The notes under the pieces are model-generated. The model saw only the letters and a program-made list of their open reading frames with translations, ran no database searches and had not been told where the DNA came from. A program made the position numbers and the translations under genes. Below, piece after piece: positions 41,957-55,091 of a stretch of DNA of 64,000 nucleotides (position 1 is the stretch's first letter; each line of letters begins with the position of its first letter). Source of the DNA: Ianthella basta (Eukaryota > Porifera > Demospongiae > Verongiida > Ianthellidae); contig OZ025889.1 in NCBI GenBank assembly GCA_964019415.1, forward strand, positions 3,853,399 to 3,917,398. Direction: 5' to 3'.

Positions 41957-42294
41957 ACATGCTCATCATGCCTGTAGCAGTTGAAACGTCTGATTAAAGC
42001 CTAGAATAGCCATGCATTGTTTTGTATTATGTCATACAACACTCTGTCATTGTATAATCATCTGTAGTTGGCAAGCGGAAGCTCATGAAGTGACTTTGGG
42101 TAATTGTGTATAATCACTGGATTGGTGCATTGGACTAGACTTCTGGGCTGCTCAAATTTTTGCACAGCTTGTAATTATGACCAGTAGTCTGTCATTTCAC
42201 TTGGCGATACTTGTGGTGCTCATTTCTATTGCAATTTGCCTATAGCTAGGCCAGTGAGGTATGTGGATGGAAAATGTTTCAGATCAGCCACTGA

Positions 42295-42514
<220 letters not shown>

Positions 42515-45310
42515 TTCCTTTAGGTTATGTAGGTAAGGTAACGGGTTATCAGATGTAATGCAAACAGACCCTCTCTCCACATCCTAGGGACAGCTCGGGT
42601 AAAGCAATCAAACACCTTTGCTGCAAGCACCCTCAATTATAGTGCATTAGCTTACACATCAAGTTAATCTGGGTCTGGAGGGGTATGCAAACACATTCCT
42701 TCACTCTCCTATTGGAGATAGGTAAGGTGCAACACGATCATGCATATATAAGCGGTAGCACAAACAGATTAGCACCACAGGCTCCTTTGGACAGGTGATA
42801 CATACAAACACCTTCAATTACTGGGTTAGATATGTCGGGACACACTGGGTCAGTAGGGGAAGGCCAAACTTCATGCACAGGGCCAAGAAATGTAGGGGTG
42901 TTTATTAGCCTACTTCAACTGATTGATGTATCCCAAAGGAATCTTGTCGCACAACAAACCCTTATTGGCAGATCTAAAATGTTTTGCATGTGCACGTAGC
43001 CAGACTTTGCAGTGATTTCAGAGAAATTTTTATCAAAGTGACAGACAATTGATCATGAACGTTATGACTAAGAATGACATGTTGTACATAAATGACAACA
43101 ATCCACTAATTCAGTCAACTAGTCCAGTCTCCAGCTAATACAGGCACCCTGATTGTACTTCACTGCCAAGGGTGGACATCAGCATTATCAGCATACTATG
43201 TAGTACGGAGGTATTTGAGGGTCAGTCAACTCCATGAGAGACAGCTGCTGTATGAGTACCTCCAGGACAATTCCTCCCATTGGACCACAGGTTTGCCATC
43301 AAACTTTCAGAGTCCCAGGTACACTGCACTATGGCAAAGAGTGTCGCAAGACATGGGAAACAGGTGAACGGGGCCAAATTTAGAGCTTGTCAAAGGCGGG
43401 CCTTGCAGCTAGTTATACATAATTCTCTCACACCTTCCTCAGTAATGCCCACTGATGCATCAATGACCTATACATTCAACTGGAATAACGGATCACATGC
43501 ACTGCTTTGTATTGTGCTTATTATTATACTGTCAGACATTGAACGTAATAACTCATAAGAATTAGTATAGAAGTATATTACACTGTTAACAAGTCATTAA
43601 TCACACTCAGGTATTACCAAGCACAACACTGCAAAAGCACTCTGTTAGTAATGCAGTAGCTACAATTGGAAATATTAATGTTGCTACTTTAATCTGAAAC
43701 AAACATACACATCTGTTATAGATATAGCTACCTGTACATGTTACTGTTAAAATTCAGTCTGACAATCAAACCCGTTAGTGCTCACACCAAGACTGTGATC
43801 AATCACACTGTTTATTAGTCCAGACAGCTTTGGACCCACTTGTGGCGAAAGCACAAAGCCCCTGGCGCTTCAGTGGAGGATGGCTTTTGTAGTGCTCTGC
43901 ATGGGACCATCTCAGGCAGACTCTTCTGGAAGCTATGGAGAGATCAAGGGAGGACTTTCCAGCAAAGAGAGTTGGAGAGAGAGCAGTCCTTGTATTGTCA
44001 CTGGCCTGGTAGAACTATCGTATACTGCCTATTATTAGCTCTATGTGGTCAGCTAGGTTCTATTAATGCATAGATACATGCTATCAGGCAAACTGTCACA
44101 CCCTATATTAACACTGATCCCAGTTTATTTACATGGTACTCATCTGTATCCTGCATCTCCCATGGTGCATGATGTGTGCAGTGCTACATTGGACCATGAT
44201 GTGTCCTAGTGCCTATTGGCATGGTGCACTCTAATAATGAATTGAATTGAAGTGAATATATGCACCTTTACTTATTTGATCATTACTCTGATATGGTCAT
44301 TTAGGATATGTTGGGTGTTGTAAGAATGGCAATGGTGGCATTGTTACAATAGCTTGGAATGTGCAAGGACCTACACAGTAAAACCTTCTAAAGTTAAGAC
44401 AAATTACTCAAGTATATAGTTAATGCTGATTATGTTACCTCTAGCTAATAGGATCCCTTATAATGGGACTTTTTCTGTTTAGTGCAGATGCAAAAAAGCC
44501 AGTGGTTGGCTCTTGCTCTTATGGTTGTAAAAAAGCCGGCACTGACTGGCTCGCTATTTGAAAGAGCATCATTCATCAGAACCGAGTCAAATGGATTGTT
44601 TTTGGTTAACAAGCTGTGTACATCCAGGCCTGGAATGTGTAGTTAAAAGTGTGAATTAACAATTCTTAATGCACACTAAAGTGCGCATTAAGCAATTTAA
44701 CCTTCAGTCATGTGACCTATTATAAAGGATCCTATTGGCTAGAGGTCACATGATCAGCATTAAATATTACTTAATGCAATAATAATTCTGCATCAAATTT
44801 CCCACACATGGAGCACAGAGAGTACGCTCAATTTGTGTGTTTGAAAGAGTGCAATGTGGCCTTTATGAATGCTGGTTCTTCCACTAACACATACAGCACT
44901 AAGCGACACCAGTACTACCACATTGATCCACTCACTATTAATTCCACTTAAACATGCATTACACACAATGGCCCAAGATCCATGCATACATATAATTGTG
45001 AACAGCTGCATTCAAAGTATCTTGTCACCAATGTCTACAATTATTAGATTCTTTTAATTTCACATCTGTGCCATAATACAAATACTGATCACGATTTTTC
45101 TAACCTCTCCACTCTGATCCTCTTCACTCTTAGACTAGTACGATCTACTTGCATTTTTGTTCTTTCCTTGTCTTACATTATTGGACTTCTATCCCTCTCA
45201 TCTCCTTGCCAATATGCATATGTCCTCTACTCATTAACCTATTCCCCTCTATACCCCACTTCCTCCCTATGTCTTGCCTATCTCTTTCTTCCTCTTACTC
45301 CCCTCACTAG

Positions 45311-45440
45311 GCACCCTGATTACCATTCTCGTGTCAGTTTCACTGAAGTGGTGCAGTCTCACAACTATGACCAGAGGTCCCTACTGCAGGTGACAAGACA
45401 GGAACACCTCAGAAATTGCAGTAGTACATGCATTGTATGA
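45311..45440 (+). pseudogene. Truncated RTK terminal exon
   Basis: It has the same truncated form as 20360-20489: [20 protein letters not shown], then a deletion after LLQ and an early stop. The shared lesion shows the two blocks were duplicated after the damage. Confidence 0.8.
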
Positions 45441-45562
45441 GCTGTACACACTACAATATAAAAATCACTTCACCGACATAATATTATAATACTACAGCAG
45501 AATCGTCTTGAAATGTACTAGAGTGTACAACACTGAATTTCATCATCTTCTTGTGTATGCAG

Positions 45563-45598
45563 GTTGTTGAAGTGATTGGTACAGGCTACTGTCAGCCA
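45563..45598 (+). pseudogene. Truncated orphan C-lobe exon
   Basis: The first 36 bases of the VVEVIGTGYCQP exon are fused to post-stop sequence, exactly as at 20615-20650. Confidence 0.8.
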
Positions 45599-45721
45599 GG
45601 TTGTATTATCCTGTAATTAATATTCACTGTTTGAACTTACACCTTCTTGGTCATAAATTTTCTTTCCAGTCTAGCATGCATTAGGGATGCAAAACGATAT
45701 ATTATGCTGATCTACACATTC

Positions 45722-45779
45722 ATTCGCTGCGTAGTGTAACACTACGTATGAGCACCTTGTACGTCAGAATTTCCCTAAG
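45722..45779 (+). promoter_or_regulatory. Relic RTK promoter module
   Basis: The same 17-bp palindrome and TACGTCAGAATTTCC elements as at 20770-20840 are followed by a CA repeat rather than a signal exon. Confidence 0.45.
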
Positions 45780-45815
45780 TGCTGAAGTGTAGGCACACAT
45801 TCAGCGTCAAGCGTA

Positions 45816-45821
45816 CACACA

Positions 45822-45903
<82 letters not shown>

Positions 45904-45910
45904 CACACAC
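45816..45910. repeat. (CA)n microsatellite
   Basis: About 95 bp of CA downstream of the relic promoter. Confidence 0.93.
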
Positions 45911-46354
45911 AGTCCCCCATTGTTGTTCACATGAATGCAGTGTATATATACCATGCAAGTATGTTATAAACAGGTAATACACAAGTAAAGATGTGCGTAG
46001 CTGATTTCTTGGTCGAAACTGAAATTGCATAGGTGTAAGCAGGTAGTAATGCTGTAGCTATATGGAAATGTTTCCTAAACTGTGAACTGAATGCACATTT
46101 GAGTGCTTCCTATAACATTATAGTTGAAGGCAGTTGAAGAAATAGCTCAGTTTGTTGTCAAGGAAACATATTACGTGAGAGTCAACAGTATTGTTTACCT
46201 GTGCAGGTGAGCAGATGTTTCTCATTCAATTTACTAGACATATGTTTCCACACTCAAAACACACAGGTCCACATTGCATGTACACAATTCTTATACAGTT
46301 TATACTTTTCTTCGGTTAATGTGTTTATACTTTTATATCTTACTTATACTTACA

Positions 46355-46766
46355 GTTCATTGACTTTACAAAAGCTTATGACAAGGTGGACAGAGGGAAG
46401 CTGTGGGGAGGTTTGGAACAGCTGGGCATAAATGATAGGTTTCTAAGGTTTCTGAAGGCTCTGTACCAAGATAGCTCATGTAGGGTGAGGGTGAATGACA
46501 AGTTAAGTGAAGAATTTGATATTAGCACTAGATTGAGGCAGTGCCGTGCTCTTTCACCTTAGCTATTTTCCTTGTACAATAATGGTGTAGTGACAAGGTT
46601 ACACGAAGGGAAGTGTGGTGTACCATGTGGCAGTGATATGGTCCCAGGTCTGCTTTTGCTGATGACACTTCTTTGGTTGCATCTGACAGAGAAGGGCTGG
46701 AGAGGCGCTTGGATGTTTTGATTAAGTATATAGTGTGTAGATCGAATGGGGGGGGGGGGGGGGGGG
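46355..46766 (+). mobile_element. LINE reverse transcriptase remnant, copy 2
   Basis: It matches 21361-21766 up to and including the 19-base G run, where it is cut and joined to orphan C-lobe sequence. The LRQG motif is mutated to LRQC and an in-frame stop follows SP. It is not functional. Confidence 0.8.
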
Positions 46767-46845
46767 TGAAGACCAATCCTCTTGAAATGTACTGGAGTGT
46801 ACAACACTGAATTTCATCACTGGTGTCACCTTCTTGTGTATGCAG

Positions 46846-47206
46846 GTTGTTGAAGTGATTGGTACAGGCTACTGTCAGCCTCCCCCTCCTGAGTGCCCCA
46901 GGGAAATCTATGCCATCATGGTCTGGTGCTGGTACGTATAATTGCATAACAGTAGTAGCATATCAACCTACATTCATGTCTTCAGTTGAATCAAATACTT
47001 TTCTCCGTATTAGGAACCTAGACTACCACTTTCGGCCAACATTTGAACGCATACTGCAGGACTTGATGACAGACGAGTCATTCATCCTTCTGATGACATG
47101 AGCGAGGATAGCTCTGATCGCTGCTGTCAACTTGGAGAGCCGTTGAAGTGTGGCAGGGAATTGTACACAGATCTTCAAAGCAGATACACTGGAGCAACTG
47201 ACTGAT
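46846..47206 (+). pseudogene. Orphan kinase C-lobe exon pair, broken
   Basis: Exon 46846-46931 is intact in length and phase (VVEVIGTGYCQPPPPE, IMVWCW). Exon 47014 onward begins NLDYHFRPTFERILQDLM, then loses one base and stops at 47099-47101. The rest of the former exon continues out of frame to about 47206. It is the nearest such pair downstream of gene D. Confidence 0.75.
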
Positions 47207-47300
47207 GGGTTGTATAATCCTGTAATTAATATTCACTGCTTGAACTTACACTTTCTTGATCAGTAATAATTATCTTGTCCAGTCCAACGCATTCCTTGGC

Positions 47301-47369
47301 TGCGTAGCGTTACGTGACGTTTGAGTACATCGCACGTCATAGAATTTCCTATGCGCTGGGCGGAAGCTG
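47301..47369 (+). promoter_or_regulatory. Promoter-like module of gene E
   Basis: It has a GCGTAGCGT element, TTACGTGACGT (two overlapping bZIP-like sites), GCACGTCATAGAATTTCCT and GGGCGGAAGC, in the same order as before genes C and F. It lies about 105 bp before the start codon. Confidence 0.5.
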
Positions 47370-47474
47370 TTCTATAAGTAGTGATGATGGACGTGTATCG
47401 GATCACAACCTTCCTGATCATGAGTTACTTTTACAGCGGCATTCTGTGACTGAGTTACCCCACAAGATTTATCT

Positions 47475-50400
47475 ATGTCTCTGTGTCGTTTGGTTGCTGT
47501 TTTGTGCTTGACAGTCTCAGTATCAACGGGCCAAAGTGAGCTATTGTAGTTTCGAATCCACTGTAACAGCTTTTAGCTACGATTGCGGAGAGGAGTTACC
47601 AATAGTAGCTACCACCATCACTGTAAATCTAGTCTGCCCATCCCCAGTTGCGTAAGGTACTGACCAGGCCTCCTGTGTATGCACGGTGTATCTAGCTCTT
47701 TCAACCATGTTAGCTAACATACATTTATAGCTTTGCGCAGATTAGAGGTTTGCCCGTAACACGTATTTGCTTTTATAGGCGGCGCGCACGGCGTGCAGAC
47801 AGAAGGACCTCATAGTTGATGCATGTGTATTCACTTACCCTGTAGGTGACTGCCTCGGTCCTGGTTTCACTACAACAATTCCAGTTCGAGATGAATGGTT
47901 CAAGTATTTCACTAACGTACTTGGCCCGGGAGGAGGCGCTATTTACACAGCGCTCAGATTTACCTGTACGGGAACTTTAGAGTCCTTGACATTTCCAGTG
48001 GAAGTTCGAAGCAGCGACAATTTGTACTGGGATCGATACCCGTACGTTTGGCTTTCCATTTGGAGATTCAATGGGACAGGTTACCACCAAGTTAGACAAT
48101 TCGTGATCCGGAGGGGGCCGCTCTGCCGTTGGTCCGGGTGTCATCACACTTCGCAGTCAGATGAAGTTCTTCAATCCCTTGGTGAAATATCCCCACCGAT
48201 AGACGTCCTGGCAAATGACATGATTGGCTTCCATTTGCCAGATCTAAGGGGAACTGACGACTTTAACATATATCGCCACTTGCCCCTCCTGTACAAACCC
48301 GGCCCAACTCCTGGTACATTCATACCCATTGTCAGTGCCAAAGTTACTGCTTCCAGTACTACAAGTGAGGAATGCATGCCAAACTACATCTATTCAGTGG
48401 CATGTAGAATAAGCTGCACATGCATTGGAATATTGAATGTAGACCATAATGTTATATAACTGTATCACTTATTGTGTGTAACATATTATAGACATCATCC
48501 CTCATCCTACAAGCACTGCCAGTACCAGACTTTGTGACTGTGGCACCAGCACAGCTGCTGTACTGACAAAACAGTGCCTTACAGCAACAGTCTCAGCTGG
48601 TGAGCAAAATGAAACATGTGTGACATTCTTGTATTATGCTAGTACATTGCCAGAGCATTATTGTGTTTATCTAATGTATATGTAGTATAATTCTAATAAC
48701 TATATAATCATGTATATATAAGTATGTAAACAGGCCCAATTGCTGCTGGTATGTATGTGCTTTCCTTCATATTAGATCTTGAAATGAGCACTGTAAATAG
48801 CTTAAGTACTCCACAGCCATCAGGTATGTGTGTACGTCAAAATTCTATGAAAAAACAGCATGAAGGGAAGATCAGTAGACAGTTCAAAACAGTTATTACA
48901 GTATTCAACATTTGTACAGATTTGTTATACCATAATATTTTTGTATGAAGCAATAGGAAACACACTAAAAGGGAAATTAATACAGTACCCAGTATTAAAT
49001 GCCAAACTGCAATTACTTTACTGCAACAGTTGTGTCCACTCTTCAAAATTGTATATTTAGCACAGGCCCAGACAAGTCAACAGCTGAATGGGGATAATTC
49101 AGTGGTGACAGCTCTGGGAGCACTTTTAGCCCTATCCCTCCTTATCCTCCTGGTCCTGATTGTTGTGGTTGTGGTCCAGTGTGTGATATTGAAGAGGAAC
49201 AGAAATGGCAGTGAGTGTACATGGCATATAGTGCGGTATACATGAGTTGGGAAGAAAGAGTTGGTGGAAGGGGATGGAGTGCACTCTTACTGATTAGCCA
49301 TTATCATTCTTCCAGAATTACCCCTACAAGAGAATGTGTACTACAATGGAACCACCCACTACCCATCTGGTGCTGGTAGTGTAACAACATCAAGTATGTC
49401 TCTACTTGTTGCCAATGAGGCTGACCAGGCTGTGACCACGCTACCCTCAAGGACAGCACCGCCGGGGTCTCAGTCAAGCAATAACAGGAAGCAGCAGGTA
49501 AGGGGAATGTGAATGACATTCATCTCAATGCCATTGAGTGGTGTTATGACACTATGCTTTACAACGTTCCCTGTTCCAGAGTTATTCCAGCCATGAAGCA
49601 GGGGGACAGTATGAATACTTTTATGTGCCCAACTCTGTGAGTCCCCACATTCCACAGCATAGCCTTTCAAACATTGCACAATTCAGGTACTGGTAATTGC
49701 GTCCACAGACTCAGAGGCAGGACCCTAATGCCATATATGGAACTGTGGGTAGGAACAGAATCTATGCTAGTCTGGATGATGATGGGGAGTATGAAATAGT
49801 AAGTTAGAAGTACATATATAGTAGCTCAGTTCCAAGATCATGCAAGTGCATAATTATTTTCCATGTAGGGAAAAGAGGCAACTTACTGGCCTCCTGCTCA
49901 AACAACAGCAGCCATCTTTGACCAGATGTCTAAAGGCAAGTACCTTGAGATCCCTCTCTCTTCAGTGAAGAAACATGCTATGCTTGGTGAGGGTGAGTTT
50001 GGTGAGGTGTTCAAGGGAGAGTGGACCTCCCCAACAAAGACACTGACAGTGGCTCTGAAGTCACTCAAGTCTTCAGCCTCTGATGAGGAGAGGTTGAAGC
50101 TCCTCCAAGAGGCAGCCATCATGGGACAGTTCACTCACCCCCACATTGTCAGACTCTATGGAGTGGTCACACTGTCTAAACCGGTATGACATAGCATGCA
50201 ATGCATGTCATCATCTGCTACTGTCTGATGTAGGGCTGATAGGCTCAACTTGAAGGAATCACATTCCAACAATATTTAATTATCTTGTTATTACATCTAT
50301 AGGTCATCATAGTGATGGAGCTTCTAGAAGGAAATGATCTCAGTAGACATCTCCACAAGTTAAAGAAGACGAGGTAACTGGAGTTGATGGAAGTGCTAAT

Positions 50401-53397
50401 ATACTCAATATGACCACACTGGTGTGACAGAGGCACTGCAAATTCACTATGCATGTATGTATTGTTAGATCTGAAGTCAAACAACTGCCAAGACAGTTAC
50501 TGAGATTCTGTCAGGAGATAGCTGATGCAATGGAGTACCTCTCCAAGAAGGGTTTCATTCATAGAGACCTTGCTGCAAGGAACATACTGCTGACAGCAGA
50601 CATGAAGTGCAAGGTGTGTACTTGTGATAGTATAATGTGTATGCATACACTCATGACATGACACCATACCTTAGTGAACATGTGCATAATGAGTGAAGAG
50701 TTGATGCAGACTAATGCAAGTATTATAATAAGCTCTTATACAGATACGCAATGCAGGTCTTTTCATAAGTATGTACTTGAATATTTACATTTTGAGCTCA
50801 TAGACACATTAGTGACGTGATGTAAGATGTGAAATGGAAAAATGAAACCTGAAACTGAATGTGTGGCATTGTTAGCTTGTCCATTGTGCTGCTCCTGTCA
50901 ACAACAACTTTCAACAGCACACATCCATTCTGTGTGAACTGGAGTTGGTCTGTCTGATGAAAGTGCTGATGCATATGTGTTGTCTGTGTATTGAATTACT
51001 CTCACACTATACAACTACTAACTATACAATCAGGCTATAAATACATAGCACCATGAGAATTGCTATGACTTTTATCTAGAAAACGTAACTACTGTCCTTG
51101 CTCTACAGCTTGCCGACTTTGGCATGTCCCATGACATGGATGAAGACTACTACTACAAACCCAAAGGAGGTGCGATTCCTGTCAAGTGGACAGCTCCTGA
51201 GGCCATTTTGTACAGGAAGTACACCACAAAGAGTGATGTGTGGAGCTATGGGATGGTGATGTATGAGATATGGTCACTGGGACACAAGCCATTTGAGAAA
51301 TTCAGCATTCAAGAGGTGAGGAGCATGATGTTTAGTTTTGTACTGAAAGTGAATGACGCTTTGTATACATAGTCTGTAACATACAGTGTACTGTTGTGCA
51401 GTGTATTTGTATGCAGAGACGTGCTTGCAAATATACAATCATGTATCACATGTAAATGAGAGAGGAGCGTGATGTTTACTTTTGTATGGAAAGTTGAAGA
51501 AGTTGTGTATCATAACCCTCCAAGTGTATTTGTATACACTGAAGTGTGCGCATGTATAAACTGTTCAAACCATAATGTGACCGTCAGTGCTCACACCTGT
51601 GTGTGATCAGTCACGCCATTCACTTAGTGGGACATTCGCACTGACATCGGTATTTACATTGTTGTTCACATCTAATGAACATAGCTACCCTGGACACACC
51701 TCAGCCTAATGGTATGTTGTGTACAATGGGAGGAGCTCCTCAAACTAAGTATACTATTTGTGAGGTTTACTGTGCCTTAAGGTACGTAGTTTGTGTCACC
51801 CACAACAACTCTACCAGGTGGTATGTTGTGTACTACGCATATGCAAATCTTCAAACTAGTACACCATATCATGTGTGAACAGTACTGTGAAGTGCACGTG
51901 AGTATATAGTTTCTCAATGCATAACACTTCACTGCATGCATGTTGTGTACACCCATAGGTCATTCAAGCTTTCAACACTGCCTACTGCCAACCTCCCCCG
52001 CCTGGGTGTCCAAGGGGAGTGTATGCCATCATGGTCCAGTGCTGGTGAGTGTATGCATGCGTTAATCCAACAATTCAACAGCGCCAAGCATGAAGCATGT
52101 AATCATCTTTAACATCTTTGGGGCAAGAGCAAGAGTATGTTTATGCACATCATTATGTTTCCATTACTACGTATCAATTATAGCTGGCAGTTAATATAGT
52201 GTTATGGCTACATTACATGTGTGAGTGAACCCGCATGTTATGTCATAATGCTGGCCTCTCTGTAGCTCATGCACTCTGCCATACAAGTTAGGAACCCAGA
52301 GCACTGCAGCTGTACGCAGAAGTTTGTTCTGATGCCTGCATGAGTAGGTTTCAGCTGTTGAATAGTACAAATACATATACAGTAGTTTAGTGTAGCAGTA
52401 ATACATGATTGTAGTTTGTTCTGATTGCCAACCCTGAACTCCTCAAGGTGCTCAAAGCATGCAGGGAGTAGTAATGGTCGGCTTGCACTAATTAGACAAC
52501 TGTTACACTGGACCACACCTGACAACAAATGTATTTAGCAGCCACACATGTACATATGTACATAGTGGCACGTGAATTTACTGTACTTTAATTAATTAAT
52601 GAGAAGATATGCATTATGCTTATTATAGTTCTAGTTTGTTTGGCCAAATACCTTGACTTCCTCAGATGAAGACAGGAGAACCACTCCAAGTCATTTGGAC
52701 TAACTGGGAATGCTCGAAGTGTTTATGCTATTTATTAAAGTCGATGAAACCAGATGTAACTCTACATGGCTTGCATTTCAAATACCAATACACTGAAATG
52801 ATTTTGCAACAAGTTGTTCAGAGTCACCTGTCAAATCCACTCACTAGTAATTCCACCTAGTAAACATGCATTGCACACAATGGCCCAAGGTCCATGTGTA
52901 CATATGTAGTGCACTGCTGCATTCAAAGTATCTTATCACCGTTGGATACAATTATTTATTCTTATAACTTCACATCTGTTCCATAATACAGATACTGATT
53001 ATCCAACCTCTTCACTCTGATCCTCTTAACTCTTAAACTATGATCTACTTGCATTCTTTATCTTTCTCTTACCTGATGTTATTGGACTTCTTTCCCTCTC
53101 ATCTCTCTATGCCCATATGCATATGTCCTCTCTTCATTAACCTATTCCCCTCTATACCCCACTTCCTCCCTATGTCTTGCCTATCTCTTTCTTCCTTTTT
53201 CTCTCACTAGGCACCCTGATTACCACTCTCGCATCAGTTTCACTGAAGTGGTGCAGTCCCTCAACTATGACCAGAGGTCCCTACTGCAGATGGACCCAAG
53301 TGACAAGACAGGAACACCTTTCTCCCTCACACTTGGAGCACCACTGGAACATGGACAAGACCTGCACAAGGACCTGCAGGACACATACAAGAAGTGA
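47475..53397 (+). CDS. Gene E: receptor tyrosine kinase, class II ectodomain (best-preserved copy)
   Basis: Exons: 47475-47535, 47846-48364, 48492-48599, 48734-48748, 48776-48823, 49061-49210, 49316-49497, 49580-49636, 49709-49798, 49869-50183, 50303-50373, 50469-50613, 51109-51315, 51959-52044, 53211-53397. The joined frame is open for 746 residues. Approximate layout: signal peptide 1-18, ectodomain 21-193 with four Cys, Thr/Ser-rich stalk 194-260 (LCDCG, KQC), membrane span 264-294, juxtamembrane to 410, kinase about 445-706. Kinase residues: glycine loop [11 protein letters not shown] at 450-460, Lys 474 (VALK), Glu 491, HRD 570-572, DFG 590-592, three Tyr in the activation loop, [11 protein letters not shown]. 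Juxtamembrane tyrosines lie in ENVYYNG, AIYGTV, IYASLD and GEYEI. Ligand unknown. Confidence 0.86.
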
Positions 53398-54134
53398 TTG
53401 TCACTATATGAAAAGACTGAATAATTATGGACTTAATTTCTGTATTCTTACACATGAGTGTACATCTTCAATTCAAGTTAGCAACTTGAAACTAATGGTG
53501 TTCTTTGAGTGAACTGTACACTTAGCTAACTATAAAATCATCATTAGCACAGTGTACATTTTGTTTCTGGAGTCTATACAGATTACACTGGTAATTACAT
53601 TAGTAATAATGCCTATAGCAGAGCAATCAATGACTTGATAGAGGCTCATAGCTGTGATGTTCAATGGATCATGAAAATGATGAGCAGTACTGCAGCTTTA
53701 ATAAACGATGGGGAGCAGGACTGCTTACTGTAAGCAGTTGACTAAGACCCCTGGGTCGAAACGTCCTGCTCCCCATCATTTATTAAAGCTGCAGTACTGC
53801 TCATCATTTACATGCTCATCATGCCTGTAGCAGTTAAAACGTCTGATTACAGCCTAGAATAGCCATGCATTGTTTTGTATTATATCATACAACACTCTGT
53901 CATTGTATAATTATCTGTAGTTGGCAAGAGGAAGCTCATGAAGTGACTTAGGGTACATACAGTACTTGCATTTTTGTTCTTTCCCTTGCCTTACATTATT
54001 GCATGGACTTCTTTCCCTCATATCTCTCCTTGCCCATATGCATATGTCCTCTACTCATTAACCTATTCCCATCTATACCCCACTTCCTCCCTATGTCTTG
54101 CCTATCTCTTTCTGCCTCTATCTCCCCTCGGTAG
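53398..54134. repeat. Short segmental-duplication block downstream of gene E
   Basis: It matches the start of the other intergenic blocks up to the GGCAAGAGGAAGCTCATGAA landmark near 53925. It then jumps directly to the sequence that precedes the broken terminal exon, so roughly 2.8 kb present in copies 2 and 3 is missing here. Confidence 0.7.
53675..53809. repeat. Long-arm hairpin element, copy 2 (best)
   Basis: Two 47-bp arms (53675-53721 and 53763-53809) are inverted copies with one mismatch. The 41-base spacer itself folds: a 9+1+9 palindrome (ACTGCTTAC-T-GTAAGCAGT) is followed by GACCC-CT-GGGTC and then GAAAC. Copies at 1195-1280 and 17090-17210 have lost the left arm. Confidence 0.85.
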
Positions 54135-54260
54135 GCACCCCGATTACCACTCTCTATTAGTTTCACTCAAGTGGTGCAGTCTCACAACTATAACCAGAGG
54201 TCCCTACTGCAGGTGACAAGACAGGAACACCTCAGAAATTGCAGTAGTACATGTATTGTA
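54135..54260 (+). pseudogene. Truncated RTK terminal exon
   Basis: It starts HPDYHS after a good acceptor but has lost three bases (CTCTATTAG for CTCGTGTCAG plus a shift), and carries the same truncation after LLQ as the copies at 20360 and 45311. Confidence 0.75.
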
Positions 54261-54385
54261 TGAGCTGTACACACTACAATATAAAAATCACTTCACCGAC
54301 ATAATATTATTATACTACAGCAGAATCGTCTTGAAATGTACCAGAGTGTACAACACTGAATTTCATCACCTTCTTGTGTATGCAG

Positions 54386-54742
54386 GTTGTTGAAGTGATT
54401 GGTACAGGCTACTGCCAGCCTCCCCCTCCTGGGTGCCCCAGGGGAATCTATGCCATCATGGTCTGGTGCTGGTATGTATGCATAACAGTGATAGCACATC
54501 AACCTACATTCATGCCTTCATTTGAATCAAATACTTTTCTCCGTATTAGGAACCCAGACTACCACCTTCGGCCAACATTTGAACGCATACTGCATGACCT
54601 GATGACAGAGGAGTCATTCATCCTTCAGATGGACATGAGTGAGGATAGCTCTGATCGCTGCTGTCAACTTGAAGAGCCGTTGAAGTGTGGCAGGGAATTG
54701 TACACAGATCTTCAAAGCAGATACACTGGAGCAATTGACTGA
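54386..54742 (+). CDS. Intact orphan C-lobe exon pair, candidate alternative 3' end
   Basis: Exon 54386-54471 ([20 protein letters not shown], then IMVWCW) has acceptor TGCAG and donor GTATGT. Exon 54550-54742 has acceptor TTAG and reads NPDYHLRPTFERILHDLM through a 63-residue end to TGA at 54740-54742. Phases match those needed after the DFG exon of gene E (51109-51315). Both are undamaged, unlike the copies at 10242, 20615 and 46846. They could be alternative terminal exons for gene E, giving the canonical RPTF motif and a different tail. They could equally be a well-preserved relic. Confidence 0.5.
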   Translation, partial: VVEVIGTGYCQPPPPGCPRGIYAIMVWCWYVCITVIAHQPTFMPSFESNTFLRIRNPDYHLRPTFERILHDLMTEESFILQMDMSEDSSDRCCQLEEPLKCGRELYTDLQSRYTGAID

Positions 54743-54871
54743 TGGGTTGTATAATTCTATAATTAATATTCACTGCTTGAACTTACACCTTCTTGGTCAT
54801 AAATTTTTTTTCCAGTCTAGCATGTATTAGGGATGCAAAACGATATATTATGCTGATCTACGCATTCATTC

Positions 54872-54923
54872 GCTGTGTAGTGTAACACTACGTTTGAGCA
54901 TCTCATATATCAGAATTTCCTAT
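54872..54923 (+). promoter_or_regulatory. Relic RTK promoter module
   Basis: This is a third copy of the GTAGTGTAACACTACG palindrome with a degraded downstream part (ATATATCAGAATTTCC instead of TACGTCAGAATTTCC), followed by CA repeats. Confidence 0.4.
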
Positions 54924-54939
54924 GTGCTGAAGTGTAGGC

Positions 54940-55091
<152 letters not shown>

